DNA of 64,000 bases. Source: Coriobacteriaceae bacterium. GTDB taxonomy: Bacteria; Actinomycetota; Coriobacteriia; Coriobacteriales; UMGS124. Below are positions 23,204 through 31,918 of this stretch, piece by piece (position 1 is the stretch's first letter; every line of letters starts with the position of its first letter). The notes under the pieces were generated by a model, which was given only the letters and a program-made list of their open reading frames with translations, ran no database searches and was not told where the DNA came from. A program made the translations under genes and the position numbers. Where the stretch lies: assembly GCA_019421015.1 (NCBI GenBank), contig JAHZGC010000008.1, forward strand, positions 86,006 through 150,005. The letters are read 5' to 3'.

Positions 23204-23686
23204 CTACCCCTCCCGCAGCAGCCGTTCCAGGTTGCGCACGAACCGCTCGCGGTCCTCGTCGCAAAACGGATCGGGCCCCTTGGTGCGCCCTCCTGCTCGG
23301 CGCACCTTTTTCTCCTCGTGGCGCACGAACAGCGCCGCGTCGATGGTGAGCGGGCTATACACGTGGCCGCGCACCCCGATAGCCCGCGCGCCTCGTCCCA
23401 GCACCATGCTGGCCAGGCCTATGTCCTGGGTCACGACCACGTCGCCGGGCTGCAGGCGCTCCACGATGGCGAAGTCGGCGCTGTCGGCCCCCACGCTCAC
23501 GTCGAGGGTGTCCGCCCAAAATCCCCGGCGTGCTTCCTCGGGCGTGCGCGGGTCGCCGGGCCGCAGGTGGCGTGCGAGGTTCTGGGTGGTGTTGCCGGCG
23601 ATCACCACCGGCGTTCCCGTTCGGCGCGCCACGGCCAGGACGTCGCGGGTCACGGGACAGGCGTCGGCGTCGATGAACAGCGTCAC
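23204..23686 (-). CDS. YaiI/YqxD-family protein (DUF188), 160 aa
   Basis: The N-terminal FIDADACPVTRDV motif and the VVTQDIGLASM segment are signatures of the YaiI/YqxD family, a PIN-like fold with a conserved acidic site. The biochemical role is not established. The GTG start has GAAAGG upstream. It stands alone between the AT-rich element and a flavoprotein gene. Confidence 0.87.
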   Translation of the reverse strand: MTLFIDADACPVTRDVLAVARRTGTPVVIAGNTTQNLARHLRPGDPRTPEEARRGFWADTLDVSVGADSADFAIVERLQPGDVVVTQDIGLASMVLGRGARAIGVRGHVYSPLTIDAALFVRHEEKKVRRAGGRTKGPDPFCDEDRERFVRNLERLLREG

Positions 23687-23892
23687 GGTGGGGGCCTTTC
23701 GTCGGAAGGTCAGGGGCTGCTTGCCGCGTAAGTATAAGCCATGCGCGGCTGGCCCTGGTATAGCCCGTTACGGCCCCGTTATGGCGGTGCGGCCCGCGTC
23801 CGCCAGGACCCAGGCCGCACCGCCCGCTCATATCGACAGACGCGGGGTCCTGCCTGCCCTCGCGAGGCCCCGCGCGAACTGCTCCCCTTGCC

Positions 23893-25434
23893 TTACGCCC
23901 CGTAGTAGGCCATGGCCTGCTGGGCGGCGATGCGGCCGGTCACGGTGCCCATGCACATCGAGGCGCCGCTCACGGCGTAACGCATGTAGAACATCTCGGC
24001 GTTGCCCAGGGTTCCGCCGGCATACAGGCCGGGGATCGGGTTGCGGTCGGCGTTGAGCACCTCGGCGTTGGTGCTGATGGCCAGCGCACCGAAGGAGTCG
24101 TTGGTGTTGGGCGTGATCTGAATGGCGTAGAAGGGGGCCTTTTCCACGCGCTGCAGGTCTTCGGGCTTCTTGCCGAAGTCGAGGTCCTCGCCGCCGTCGC
24201 AGAGCTCGTTGTAGCGCTCGACGGTCTTCATGAGCGGGTAGACGGGCAGCCCCGCCGCCTCGGCCAGCTCCTCGAGGGTTTCGGCCTTGCTCGCGACGCC
24301 GAGCTCCACGGCCTCCTCGATGAGGGCCGCGCGGGCCTCGGGCTGCTGGGAGTCGCAGATGATGGTGAACTCCTTGCGGCCGCTCTTGACAAAGGGCGTG
24401 AAGTAGTCGAACTGGCTGGTCATCGACTCATTGGCGCAGCGGTAGCCCAGGTCGGTCACAAAGATGCCGGTGTTGACCATGCGCAGGCTCGAGTGCGGGT
24501 CGTTGAGCGGCAGCGGCTCGCGGCCCACGAGGTGGATCTGGGAGAGGCCGCCCTTGAGCAGGATGAGCGCGCCGGCCTGACGGGCGAGCTCGATGCCGTC
24601 TCCGGTGTTGGCCGGGCTCGAGAAGGTGTGCCAGCCCACCGCGCCGGGGGCGTAGAGCTCCTTGGCCCAGTCTTGGCCGTCGAAGCCACCCGAGGCGAGC
24701 ATGACGGCCTTGGCGGCGATCACGTACTCGGTGTCGCCCGCGCGGGCCACCACGCCGGCCGCCTTGCCGTCCTCCATGATCACCTCGACGGCGCGGGTTT
24801 CCATGAGGATCTGGCCGCCGGCGGCCTCAAAGGCGGCCACGAGGGCCTCGATGATGCCATAGCCGCCGATGGTCGACACCATGGAGCGGTCGGACACGCC
24901 CTCGCCGGGCTTTTTGTCGAAGTCGGCTCCGTGGGCCACGAGCCAGTCCATGCCCTCGCCGCCCTTCTCGGCCACCAGGCGGCAGATGTCCATGTTGCCG
25001 TCGCCGTCGGACTGGTCGAGGTAGAACTGGGCGATCTCCTCGGGCGTGCCGTAGTCGGTGTAGCCCAGCTCGTCCTGCTTGGCCGCGCCGCAGCAATAGT
25101 AGTTGCCCGTGCAGATGGCCGAGTCGCCGCCGGTGATGCCGTGCTTTTCGACCACGATGACCTTGGCGCCGGCCTCGGCGGCCTCCACGGCGCAGCTCAT
25201 GCCCGCGATGCCCGAGCCCACGACCACGATGTCGCACTCCAGGTTCTCCTGCTTGGCGGCGGGGGAGGCGGCAGCGGCGTAAACGGTGTCGGGCGAGGCC
25301 TGGGCCGCGTCGGATACCTGGTCGGCGAGGACGGGTGCGGCGTTCGTTGCAAGGCCGGCCGCGGCGACGGCGGCTGCGGCGCAGGCGCTTCCGGCGACAA
25401 AGGCACGGCGGCTGACGGTGGTGGGCATAGGCAT
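23893..25434 (-). CDS. Tat-exported FAD-dependent oxidoreductase, fumarate/urocanate reductase-like (513 aa)
   Basis: The Tat signal is SRRAFVAGSACAAAA. The FAD-binding motif is CDIVVVGSGIAGMSCAVEAAEAG (about residues 66-88). The C-terminal FAD contact GLYAGGTLGNAEMFYMRYAVSGASM and the closing TGRIAAQQA helix are typical of FAD_binding_2 reductases. No FMN domain or heme motif is attached. The start at 25434 is set by GAAAGGGG at good spacing, the same leader type as the flavoprotein at 40717. A LuxR membrane regulator is directly upstream on the same strand, separated by that gene's terminator, so the flavoprotein should have its own promoter in 25435-25650. Substrate unknown. Confidence 0.88.
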   Translation of the reverse strand: MPMPTTVSRRAFVAGSACAAAAVAAAGLATNAAPVLADQVSDAAQASPDTVYAAAASPAAKQENLECDIVVVGSGIAGMSCAVEAAEAGAKVIVVEKHGITGGDSAICTGNYYCCGAAKQDELGYTDYGTPEEIAQFYLDQSDGDGNMDICRLVAEKGGEGMDWLVAHGADFDKKPGEGVSDRSMVSTIGGYGIIEALVAAFEAAGGQILMETRAVEVIMEDGKAAGVVARAGDTEYVIAAKAVMLASGGFDGQDWAKELYAPGAVGWHTFSSPANTGDGIELARQAGALILLKGGLSQIHLVGREPLPLNDPHSSLRMVNTGIFVTDLGYRCANESMTSQFDYFTPFVKSGRKEFTIICDSQQPEARAALIEEAVELGVASKAETLEELAEAAGLPVYPLMKTVERYNELCDGGEDLDFGKKPEDLQRVEKAPFYAIQITPNTNDSFGALAISTNAEVLNADRNPIPGLYAGGTLGNAEMFYMRYAVSGASMCMGTVTGRIAAQQAMAYYGA

Positions 25435-25655
25435 GGTAGGTCCCCTTTCGTGATGGCTGGTGCCCGCAGGTGCGCGGCGGGCGCGTCGGCTGTGAGCGCG
25501 GGAGACCGTCGTGGGGGCGACGTGCCTCTCGCGCCTTGATGCGGCGTGTCGAGGCCGTGCGGTACGCGGCTGCTCGACGTGCCTGGCCCTATGGTGGGCC
25601 GCGCCCCGCCCCGACGGCAGCACCAAAACGGTGGGTCGGTGGTCGTCTGCCGTGC

Positions 25656-25682
25656 CAAAAAGGACCCCTCCACTATGGAGGG
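25656..25682 (-). terminator. Rho-independent terminator after the LuxR gene
   Basis: On the minus strand the hairpin CCCTCCA-TAG-TGGAGGG (25666-25682) is followed by GTCCTTTTT. It lies 27 bp after the stop codon of the regulator at 25709 and separates it from the flavoprotein gene. Confidence 0.8.
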
Positions 25683-25708
25683 TGGACAAGATGGGCCTGC
25701 TGCCCGTC

Positions 25709-27136
25709 CTACCGTGCCCGGTTCACCAGGTCGATCAGCTCCTGTTTGTCGCCCACGTCGGCCTTTTGGTAGAGGCTGTGCATGTAGCCCTTCACCGTGT
25801 TGGGGGAGAGGCCCAGCTCCGTCGCAATGTAGGTGCGGGTGCGCCCCTGGCACATCAGCACGAGCACCTCGGTCTCGCGTGCCGTCAGGTCGCGGTCGCG
25901 TGCGAGGCGTGCGGCCTTCTCCTCCAGGGTGTACGGGCGCGGGGCTGTCTGTGCCGCGCTGCCTTCTGGACCGCCTTCTGTGGACGCACCTCCTCGCCGT
26001 CGGTCCACGAACCGTGCCAACAGCGGGTTGAGCGAGAGCACGAACAGCGAGACCAACGAGATGAACGCCAGCCCGGGCGTGGCGCCGTTGGCCAGCGTGA
26101 ACGCGCCCACGGCCACCCCGCCCAGGATGCATGCGCAGCCCACGGCGAGTGCGGCGCTGGCCGGCGACGAGGCCGAGCCGCCGGGACGGGCCCCGATGCG
26201 GCAGGCGGCCGTGCGGATGTTGATGCCGGTGAGGTAGTACGACGAGAAGACCAGCGCCGTGGCCACGCCGTGGAGCAGCGGCGACTCGATGAACGGCAGC
26301 AGCACCAAGGCGAGCGCCACCACGGGGAAGAGCAGCCAGTAGAGGTCGTCGGGCCGGGCGGTGCGCCGGCGCACCCAGGTGGCCGCCAGCATGCCGGCCC
26401 CGGCCAGGGCGATGCCCAGAAGGGCCAGGAACTCGGTGGGGGCCTGGGCGGCGTCGGCCGCGGTGCTTGCCTGGCTTATGGCCCCGAACACGAAGGAGAA
26501 GACCCCCAGGTAGAGCGTGGCCTTGAGGAAGTCAGGCGGCTCGCTATTGTCGTCGACCGGCACATCGCGGGTCGGGCGGCGCAGCCCCAGCGCCGCGCAC
26601 CCCACGATGGAGGCCAGGGCAAAGGTAAGCTCAAAGGGGCCGTCAGCGGCAAAGATGAACGCCGAGGCGGCGCAGCCCACCAGGTACGAGCCGGCTATGA
26701 CGCGGGTCAGGTCGCGGCTGCGCGCGGAGGGCAGCCCCGCTATGCGGTCGAGCCACGCGAGCTCGGCGGTGGCCAGGCCAAAGCCGATGGTCCCTGCGGC
26801 CGCCACGGCGTAGGCCCAGCCGCCGGGGAGCACCCCGAGCTGGCGGCAGAGCATGAGCGCGTTGCCCACGAACGCCCCGGCCAGCCCCACGGCCATGCGC
26901 CCGCCTATGCCCGCCGCGCCTCGGCCCAACCGGCCCACAGCCGCCCAAGCGGCCATCGTGAGCCCGTAGGCTATGAAGAAGAGCAGCCCAAAGGAATGCC
27001 CCGCCCCGTGGGAGAGGGTCATCTCCTGCAGGAACACGCTCGACACCATGAGCGGGAACACCAACCCGCAGACGATGCCGTAGCCCACGGCGCAACCCCA
27101 CGGCGCGCCTTTCTCTCGTGCGTCTATGGCTCCCAC
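25709..27136 (-). CDS. Membrane-anchored LuxR-family transcriptional regulator (475 aa)
   Basis: About twelve hydrophobic segments precede a C-terminal LuxR helix-turn-helix (LTARETEVLVLMCQGRTR, then SPNTVKGYMHSLYQKADVGDKQELIDL). I chose the GTG at 27136 because AGAAGGA lies just before it; upstream ATGs (27172, 27277) lack a ribosome site and would add an Arg/Pro-rich leader. It sits upstream of the Tat flavoprotein at 23893 and probably regulates it, repeating the arrangement at 4679-8416. Confidence 0.87.
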   Translation of the reverse strand: MGAIDAREKGAPWGCAVGYGIVCGLVFPLMVSSVFLQEMTLSHGAGHSFGLLFFIAYGLTMAAWAAVGRLGRGAAGIGGRMAVGLAGAFVGNALMLCRQLGVLPGGWAYAVAAAGTIGFGLATAELAWLDRIAGLPSARSRDLTRVIAGSYLVGCAASAFIFAADGPFELTFALASIVGCAALGLRRPTRDVPVDDNSEPPDFLKATLYLGVFSFVFGAISQASTAADAAQAPTEFLALLGIALAGAGMLAATWVRRRTARPDDLYWLLFPVVALALVLLPFIESPLLHGVATALVFSSYYLTGINIRTAACRIGARPGGSASSPASAALAVGCACILGGVAVGAFTLANGATPGLAFISLVSLFVLSLNPLLARFVDRRRGGASTEGGPEGSAAQTAPRPYTLEEKAARLARDRDLTARETEVLVLMCQGRTRTYIATELGLSPNTVKGYMHSLYQKADVGDKQELIDLVNRAR

Positions 27137-27309
27137 CTGTTCCTTCTGCCTCCCCGTGCGCAACGGTGGCATCCTACCACGCCGGCGACGCACGCGGGGC
27201 CTCCGTTGCGCAACGGGGCATGCCGAGGCGCGCGGGCTTGGGGCGTACGGGGGTTGTGGGCTGCGCGTGATCGACATGCCACGGTCCTTGCCACCGCCTC
27301 CAGCTGCTC

Positions 27310-27368
27310 TTGACCGATACCCCTACCGGGTATATAGTCCGTCGTCAATTCATACCCGGAGGGGGTAT
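27310..27368 (+). promoter_or_regulatory. csoR-copA promoter with two CsoR operator-like palindromes
   Basis: The -35 TTGACC (27310-27315) and -10 TATAGT (27333-27338) are 17 bp apart. The spacer is almost entirely filled by ATACCCCTACCGGGTAT (27317-27333), and a second 17-bp copy, ATACCCGGAGGGGGTAT, lies at 27352-27368. These match the form of known copper-responsive CsoR operators (a TAC/GTA-flanked C-run paired with a G-run). Copper-free CsoR would block the promoter. Confidence 0.82.
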
Positions 27369-27382
27369 ATTGCCCCGCATCC

Positions 27383-27488
27383 AGAGCATTTTGAGAAAGC
27401 TCCTGCACAAGGCGGCCAAAGGCGCGGTGTGCTTAAGGCACATAAGCCTTTGGCCAACGCGGTGCAGGACTTTATTCAAATTGCTCTA
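27383..27488 (+). repeat. Palindromic repeat, copy R4 (arm class A)
   Basis: The ends AGAGCATTTTGA and its near inverse at 27470-27488 enclose an inner stem GGCCAAAGGC/GCCTTTGGCC and the common core. The inner stem differs from that of R7 and R1 but pairs perfectly, a compensated change. It lies between the csoR promoter and its start codon, so it should be transcribed. Confidence 0.88.
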
Positions 27489-27509
27489 ATATTCTGAGGA
27501 GGTGCTGCC

Positions 27510-27833
27510 GTGCCTGATCCCGTGCCCGCTCTCGACTCCGCGGCCTGCTGCTGCCGCCACAAAGACACCCCGCGCGACGACGAGCTGCAGCGCTCGCTCC
27601 AAAATCGCCTCAACCGCATGGTCGGCCAGCTCAACGGCATCAAAGGCATGATTGACGACAACCGCTACTGCGGCGATGTCCTCACCCAGGTGGCCGCGGT
27701 CCAAAGCGCCCTCCAGGGCTTTGCGGCCGCCGTGCTTCAGAACCACCTGCGCACCTGCGTGGTTGAGCAGGTCCAACAGGGCAACCTCGAGGTGGTCGAC
27801 GAAGTGGTCGACCTCGTACGCAAGCTCAAGTAG
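27510..27833 (+). CDS. csoR: CsoR-family copper-sensing repressor (107 aa)
   Basis: The all-helical CsoR/RcnR fold has the Cu(I) ligand set Cys (RYCGDVL), His and Cys (NHLRTCV), with the RLNRMVGQLNGI motif of the first helix. The GTG start has GAGGAGG at good spacing. The N-terminus adds an unusual ACCCRH cysteine cluster outside the conserved domain. It lies 17 bp upstream of copA in one operon, behind a promoter that contains two matching operators. Confidence 0.92.
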   Translation: MPDPVPALDSAACCCRHKDTPRDDELQRSLQNRLNRMVGQLNGIKGMIDDNRYCGDVLTQVAAVQSALQGFAAAVLQNHLRTCVVEQVQQGNLEVVDEVVDLVRKLK

Positions 27834-27850
27834 AAAGTGTAGGCGCCCCT

Positions 27851-30493
27851 ATGGCAACAGAGCAGAAGTTCAGCGTGAGCGGCATGACCTGCGCCGCCTG
27901 CAGCGCCCATGTGGAGCGCGCCGTCCGTGGCGTCGAGGGCGTCGACGAGGTCTCGGTCAGCCTGCTCACTAACTCGATGGTCGTCTCCTACGGTGCCCCT
28001 GCCACGGCGGGTGCCATCTGCGACGCGGTGGAGGCGGCCGGTTACGGGGCCGCCCCGGAGCAGGCCGAGGGCGCCTCGTCCGCCTCCTCCCTGGCTGCGG
28101 CCCGCGAGGCCCTTGAGGACCGGGAGACCCCCCGCATAGCCAAGCGCCTCGTCGCGTCGCTGGTGCTCCTCCTACCCCTCATGTACGTCTCCATGGGCCA
28201 TGTCATGTGGGGTTGGCCTCTGCCGGAGGCCGTTGCCGGCAACCCGTTCTCGATCGCCCTCGTAGAGTTGCTCCTTACCTCGCTCGTCATGGTCGTGAAC
28301 CAGAAGTTCTTCATCGGCGGTTGGCAGAGCGCCGTGCACGGGGCACCGAACATGGACGCCCTGGTGGCCCTCGGTGCCGGGGCGGCCTACGTCTACAGCT
28401 GCGCCGTGATGTTCCTCATGGGAGACGCCCTTATGGCGGGCGACCTCCACGCGGCCCACGGGCACCTGCACGGCCTCTACTTCGAGTCGGCGGCCATGAT
28501 CTTGACCCTGATCACCGTGGGCAAGCTCCTCGAGGCGCGCAGCAAGGGCAAGACCACCAACGCCATCAAGGGGCTCATGGACCTGGCCCCCAAAAACGCC
28601 ACCGTGCTTGTGAACGGGGCCGAGCAGACCGTGCCGGTGGGGGAGGTCCGCGTGGGCGACACCTTTGTCGTGCGCCCCGGCGAGAGCGTCCCGGTCGACG
28701 GCACGGTGGTCTCGGGCGAGAGCGCCGTCGACGAGGCGGCCCTGACCGGCGAGAGCGTTCCGGTCGACAAGGGCCCCGGCTCCTCGGTGAGTGCGGCCAC
28801 CCTCAACCAGAACGGCTTCTTGACCTGCGTTGCCACCCGCGTCGGAGCTGATACCACGCTCTCCCAGATCATCGGCATGGTCGAGAACGCCGCGGCGACC
28901 AAGGCCCCCATTGCCAAGGTGGCCGACAAGGTCTCGGGCGTCTTTGTGCCGGTGGTCATCGCCATCGCCCTGGTGACCGGCGGGGTGTGGCTCGCCGTGG
29001 GCGCCGACTTTGGGTTTGCCCTGGCCCGGGCCATCAGCGTCCTGGTCATCAGCTGCCCCTGCGCGCTGGGGCTCGCCACACCGGTGGCCATCATGGTCGG
29101 CAGCGGCGTGGGGGCCAAGAACGGCGTGCTGTTCAAGACCGCGGTGGCCCTGGAGGAGACGGGCCGCACCCGTTACGCCGTGCTCGACAAGACAGGCACG
29201 GTGACCCAGGGCGCGCCGGTCGTGACCGACGTGCTGCCGGTGCCCGGCGTTACCGCCGAGGAGCTGCTCGCGCTGGCCACGGCCCTCGAAACCCGCAGCG
29301 AGCACCCGCTGGCGCGCGCCGTCGTGGAGCACACGACCGAGCTCGGCCTGCCGGCCAAGACCGTGGAGGGCTTCTCGGTGTTGCCCGGCAACGGCCTTTC
29401 CGCCACGGTCGACGGGGCCGAGGCGTTTGCCGGCAACGGGGCGCTTATAGCCTCCCGCGGGCTTCTCACCCAAGAACTCAAGGCGCAGGGGGAGCGGCTC
29501 GCCGCCCAGGGCAAGACGCCCCTGTACTTTGCGCATCGGGGCAAGGTCCTCGGCATCGTTGCCGTGGCCGATGCCGTGCGTCCCGAGAGCCGCCAGGCGG
29601 TGGCCGAGCTCAAGACCATGGGGGTGCAGGTGGTCATGCTGACCGGCGACAACCGCCGGACCGCCGAGGCCGTGGCCCAGGCCGTGGGCATCGAACCGGC
29701 CGCCGTGGTGGCCGACGTGCTTCCCGGCGACAAGGAGGAGGTCGTCCGCCGTCTCGGCGAGCTCGGCAAGGTGGCCATGGTGGGGGACGGCATCAACGAC
29801 GCGCCAGCTTTGACCAGGGCGAACGTCGGCATTGCCATCGGCGCGGGGGCCGACGTCGCCCTGGACGCCGCCGACGTGGTGCTTGTGCGCTCCAACCCGC
29901 TCGACATCCCAGCGGCCCTGCGCCTCTCGCGCCAGACCCTGCGCAACATCCACGAGAACCTGTTCTGGGCCTTCTTCTACAACTGCATCGGCATTCCCGT
30001 GGCGGCCGGCCTTTTGATCCCGGCCTTCGGCCTGGTGCTGAACCCCATGTTCGGTGCCGCCGCCATGAGCCTTTCGAGCTTCTGCGTGGTGACCAACGCG
30101 CTGCGGCTCAACCTCTTCGACCCGCACGATTCCAGACGCCGCGGTGCCAAGGCCCTCGCGCCCCTGCCTGAGTTCTTGGCGGGAATGGGTACAAACGCCC
30201 AGGCGGCCGCCGACTGCGCGCTGCCTCAAACCGGTTCACCAGACGCGCCCGCGTCTCGTTCAAAGGAGGATTCTGCAATGACCAAGGTACTCGTCGTAGA
30301 CGGAATGATGTGCGGCCACTGCAAGGCCCATGTGGAAAAGGCCCTTGCGGCCGTGCCCGGCGTGACGGGCGCCACGGTGGACCTCGACGCCAAGACGGCC
30401 ACGGTCGAGCTGGCCGAGGACGTGGCCGACCAGGTGCTCATGGACGCCGTGAGAGAGGCGGGGTACGAGCCCCAGTCCTGCGCTGCCGCCTAG
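27851..30493 (+). CDS. copA: Copper-exporting P1B-type ATPase with N- and C-terminal metal-binding domains (880 aa)
   Basis: The N-terminal HMA domain has CAAC (C14, C17). Eight or so membrane segments follow, with the Cu(I) motif SCPCALG (about 400), the phosphorylation loop DKTGT (about 446) and the GDGIND hinge (about 645). After the last membrane pair a linker leads into a second complete HMA domain of about 70 residues (GMMCGHCKAHVEKAL). CopA pumps Cu(I) out of the cytoplasm. The extra C-terminal domain is preceded by its own in-frame ribosome site and ATG (30278), suggesting a copA-copZ gene fusion. The operon ends in a strong hairpin. Confidence 0.93.
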   Translation: MATEQKFSVSGMTCAACSAHVERAVRGVEGVDEVSVSLLTNSMVVSYGAPATAGAICDAVEAAGYGAAPEQAEGASSASSLAAAREALEDRETPRIAKRLVASLVLLLPLMYVSMGHVMWGWPLPEAVAGNPFSIALVELLLTSLVMVVNQKFFIGGWQSAVHGAPNMDALVALGAGAAYVYSCAVMFLMGDALMAGDLHAAHGHLHGLYFESAAMILTLITVGKLLEARSKGKTTNAIKGLMDLAPKNATVLVNGAEQTVPVGEVRVGDTFVVRPGESVPVDGTVVSGESAVDEAALTGESVPVDKGPGSSVSAATLNQNGFLTCVATRVGADTTLSQIIGMVENAAATKAPIAKVADKVSGVFVPVVIAIALVTGGVWLAVGADFGFALARAISVLVISCPCALGLATPVAIMVGSGVGAKNGVLFKTAVALEETGRTRYAVLDKTGTVTQGAPVVTDVLPVPGVTAEELLALATALETRSEHPLARAVVEHTTELGLPAKTVEGFSVLPGNGLSATVDGAEAFAGNGALIASRGLLTQELKAQGERLAAQGKTPLYFAHRGKVLGIVAVADAVRPESRQAVAELKTMGVQVVMLTGDNRRTAEAVAQAVGIEPAAVVADVLPGDKEEVVRRLGELGKVAMVGDGINDAPALTRANVGIAIGAGADVALDAADVVLVRSNPLDIPAALRLSRQTLRNIHENLFWAFFYNCIGIPVAAGLLIPAFGLVLNPMFGAAAMSLSSFCVVTNALRLNLFDPHDSRRRGAKALAPLPEFLAGMGTNAQAAADCALPQTGSPDAPASRSKEDSAMTKVLVVDGMMCGHCKAHVEKALAAVPGVTGATVDLDAKTATVELAEDVADQVLMDAVREAGYEPQSCAAA
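30278..30493 (+). other. Possible internal start giving a free CopZ-like copper chaperone (71 aa)
   Basis: Inside copA and in the same frame, CAAAGGAGG lies eight bases before an ATG (30278) that begins MTKVLVVDGMMCGHC, a complete CopZ-type HMA domain. Initiation there would give a soluble chaperone as well as the fused pump. It looks like an ancestral copZ gene whose separating stop codon was lost. Protein evidence would be needed to call it a gene. Confidence 0.5.
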
Positions 30494-30525
30494 AGCGTTT
30501 TTCTAGACCGCTTCAGGAACCGCGT

Positions 30526-30572
30526 AAGAAGGCCGGCCCGCTCCCAATTGTACGGGGCGGGCCGGCCTTCTT
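30526..30572. terminator. Bidirectional terminator between copA and the foldase lipoprotein gene
   Basis: A perfect 15-bp stem AAGAAGGCCGGCCCG (30526-30540) with its inverse (30558-30572) sits between convergent genes. The A-rich and T-rich ends of the stem itself serve each direction. Confidence 0.75.
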
Positions 30573-30596
30573 GTCGGAATGGTTTTTAGGGTGGGC

Positions 30597-31787
30597 CTAC
30601 TCCTCTATGACGGCGGTGTCCTGGAGAAGGTCGTTCACCTTGTCGATCAGGGTCACGAGTTTGAGGTAGGGCATGCCGTAGGACTGCTCGAGGCTGTCGA
30701 TGTTGTCCATGCCCATGTTGTTTTTGAAGTATGCCTGGACGTCCTCGTCGGTCACGTTGACGTCGGCGTCCTCGGCGATGGCCTGGAACACGAGGTGCGA
30801 TTTGGCGGCGTTCTCGATGGCTTCCTCGTTTGCGGCCAGGTACTCGTCGGTGGTGGCGTAGCCGGTCAGCATCGACAGCATGTCCTCGAGCTTGAAGCCG
30901 TACATGCTGGCGTAGTTCTGGACCTCGGCGATGGCGGAGTCCTCCTGGTAGGTGATGAGCTCCTCGGGAATCTCGGACACCGTGGACTCCTCGACCACCT
31001 TGTTCTGGAGGTAGGACGAGAGCATGCTGCGCTCGAGGTCGGAGGCGATGGAAGAGCGCATCTCGTCTACGGTCTTCCAGCCGCGGCTCTCCGAGAGGTT
31101 CTCGGTGACCCACTCGTCGGTGAGCTCGGGGGCCACCTGCTCCTGGATGAAGTTCACGGTGATGTTGAACACGGCGTCCTTGCCGTCCAGCTCCTCGTTG
31201 CCGTAGTCTTCGGGGAAGGTGACCTCGATGTCGAAGGTCTCGCCCGGCGTGTGCCCGATGAGCTGCTCCAGGAAGTCGTCGATGTACTGGGTGACGCCGA
31301 TGGTCACCGTTGTGCCCTGCTCCTTGGTGGAGCCGCCTTCGAACTCCACACCGTCGATGGAGCCCACGTAGTCGATGTTCACCGTGTCGCCGTCGGCGAT
31401 GGCGCGGTCGGTGACGCGCTCGGTGGTGGTGTAGTTGGCCAGAATGGAGTCGACCTGGGCCTGGACCGCCTCGTCGCTCGGGGTGATGTCGGCCTTGGGC
31501 ACCTCGATGCCCTCGTAGGCGGGCAGCGCCACATAGTCCAGGGCCGTGACGCCCTCCCAGTGCCCGTCCTCGTCGAGCCCCTGGCTGGGGGAGAACGTGG
31601 GGGCTTCGGCCGCCTGGTCGTTTTCGGCGGCGGTGGCCGCGGGGGAGGAGGTGTCGCCGCTCGCCCCCTGGTCAGAGGCGGGCCGGTCGTCGCAGCCCGA
31701 AAGGGCTGCGGGCAGGGCTATGGCGCAGGCCAGGGCGGCTACGACGACGGCCCGGCGGTGTGAGGTGGCGGGGGTGCTGTTCTTCAT
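30597..31787 (-). CDS. Trigger-factor-like FKBP peptidyl-prolyl isomerase lipoprotein (396 aa)
   Basis: A lipoprotein signal ends in the lipobox LSGC. After a Ser/Ala/Glu linker come an FKBP-type domain (DGDTVNIDYVGSIDGVEFEGG, then GETFDIEVTFPEDYGNEEL) and a C-terminal helical domain like that of trigger factor. It lacks the N-terminal ribosome-binding domain of true trigger factor, so it should act as a membrane-anchored extracytoplasmic foldase, a role usually played by PrsA in Firmicutes. The start at 31787 has AAGGGAG; the frame is open to 31919 without support. Confidence 0.87.
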   Translation of the reverse strand: MKNSTPATSHRRAVVVAALACAIALPAALSGCDDRPASDQGASGDTSSPAATAAENDQAAEAPTFSPSQGLDEDGHWEGVTALDYVALPAYEGIEVPKADITPSDEAVQAQVDSILANYTTTERVTDRAIADGDTVNIDYVGSIDGVEFEGGSTKEQGTTVTIGVTQYIDDFLEQLIGHTPGETFDIEVTFPEDYGNEELDGKDAVFNITVNFIQEQVAPELTDEWVTENLSESRGWKTVDEMRSSIASDLERSMLSSYLQNKVVEESTVSEIPEELITYQEDSAIAEVQNYASMYGFKLEDMLSMLTGYATTDEYLAANEEAIENAAKSHLVFQAIAEDADVNVTDEDVQAYFKNNMGMDNIDSLEQSYGMPYLKLVTLIDKVNDLLQDTAVIEE

Positions 31788-31918
31788 GGGGTGCTCCCTT
31801 TGGTTGTGGGATCGTGGGGATGCGGAATGTCGACGCGTCAGTGTATCCCACGAACCTGAACTGGAACCAAAGTTTGTAGGCCCTCTGATGAAACTATCAA
31901 TCTCTTTAAGCTGAACCA

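Larger units (their letters stand above)
27137..27509. other. Divergent gap before csoR: promoter, operators and a repeat
   Basis: This 373-bp region holds, in order toward csoR, the csoR promoter with two operator-like sequences (27310-27368) and repeat R4 (27383-27488). The transcript from the promoter would therefore carry R4 in its leader. Nothing coding is evident. Confidence 0.6.
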
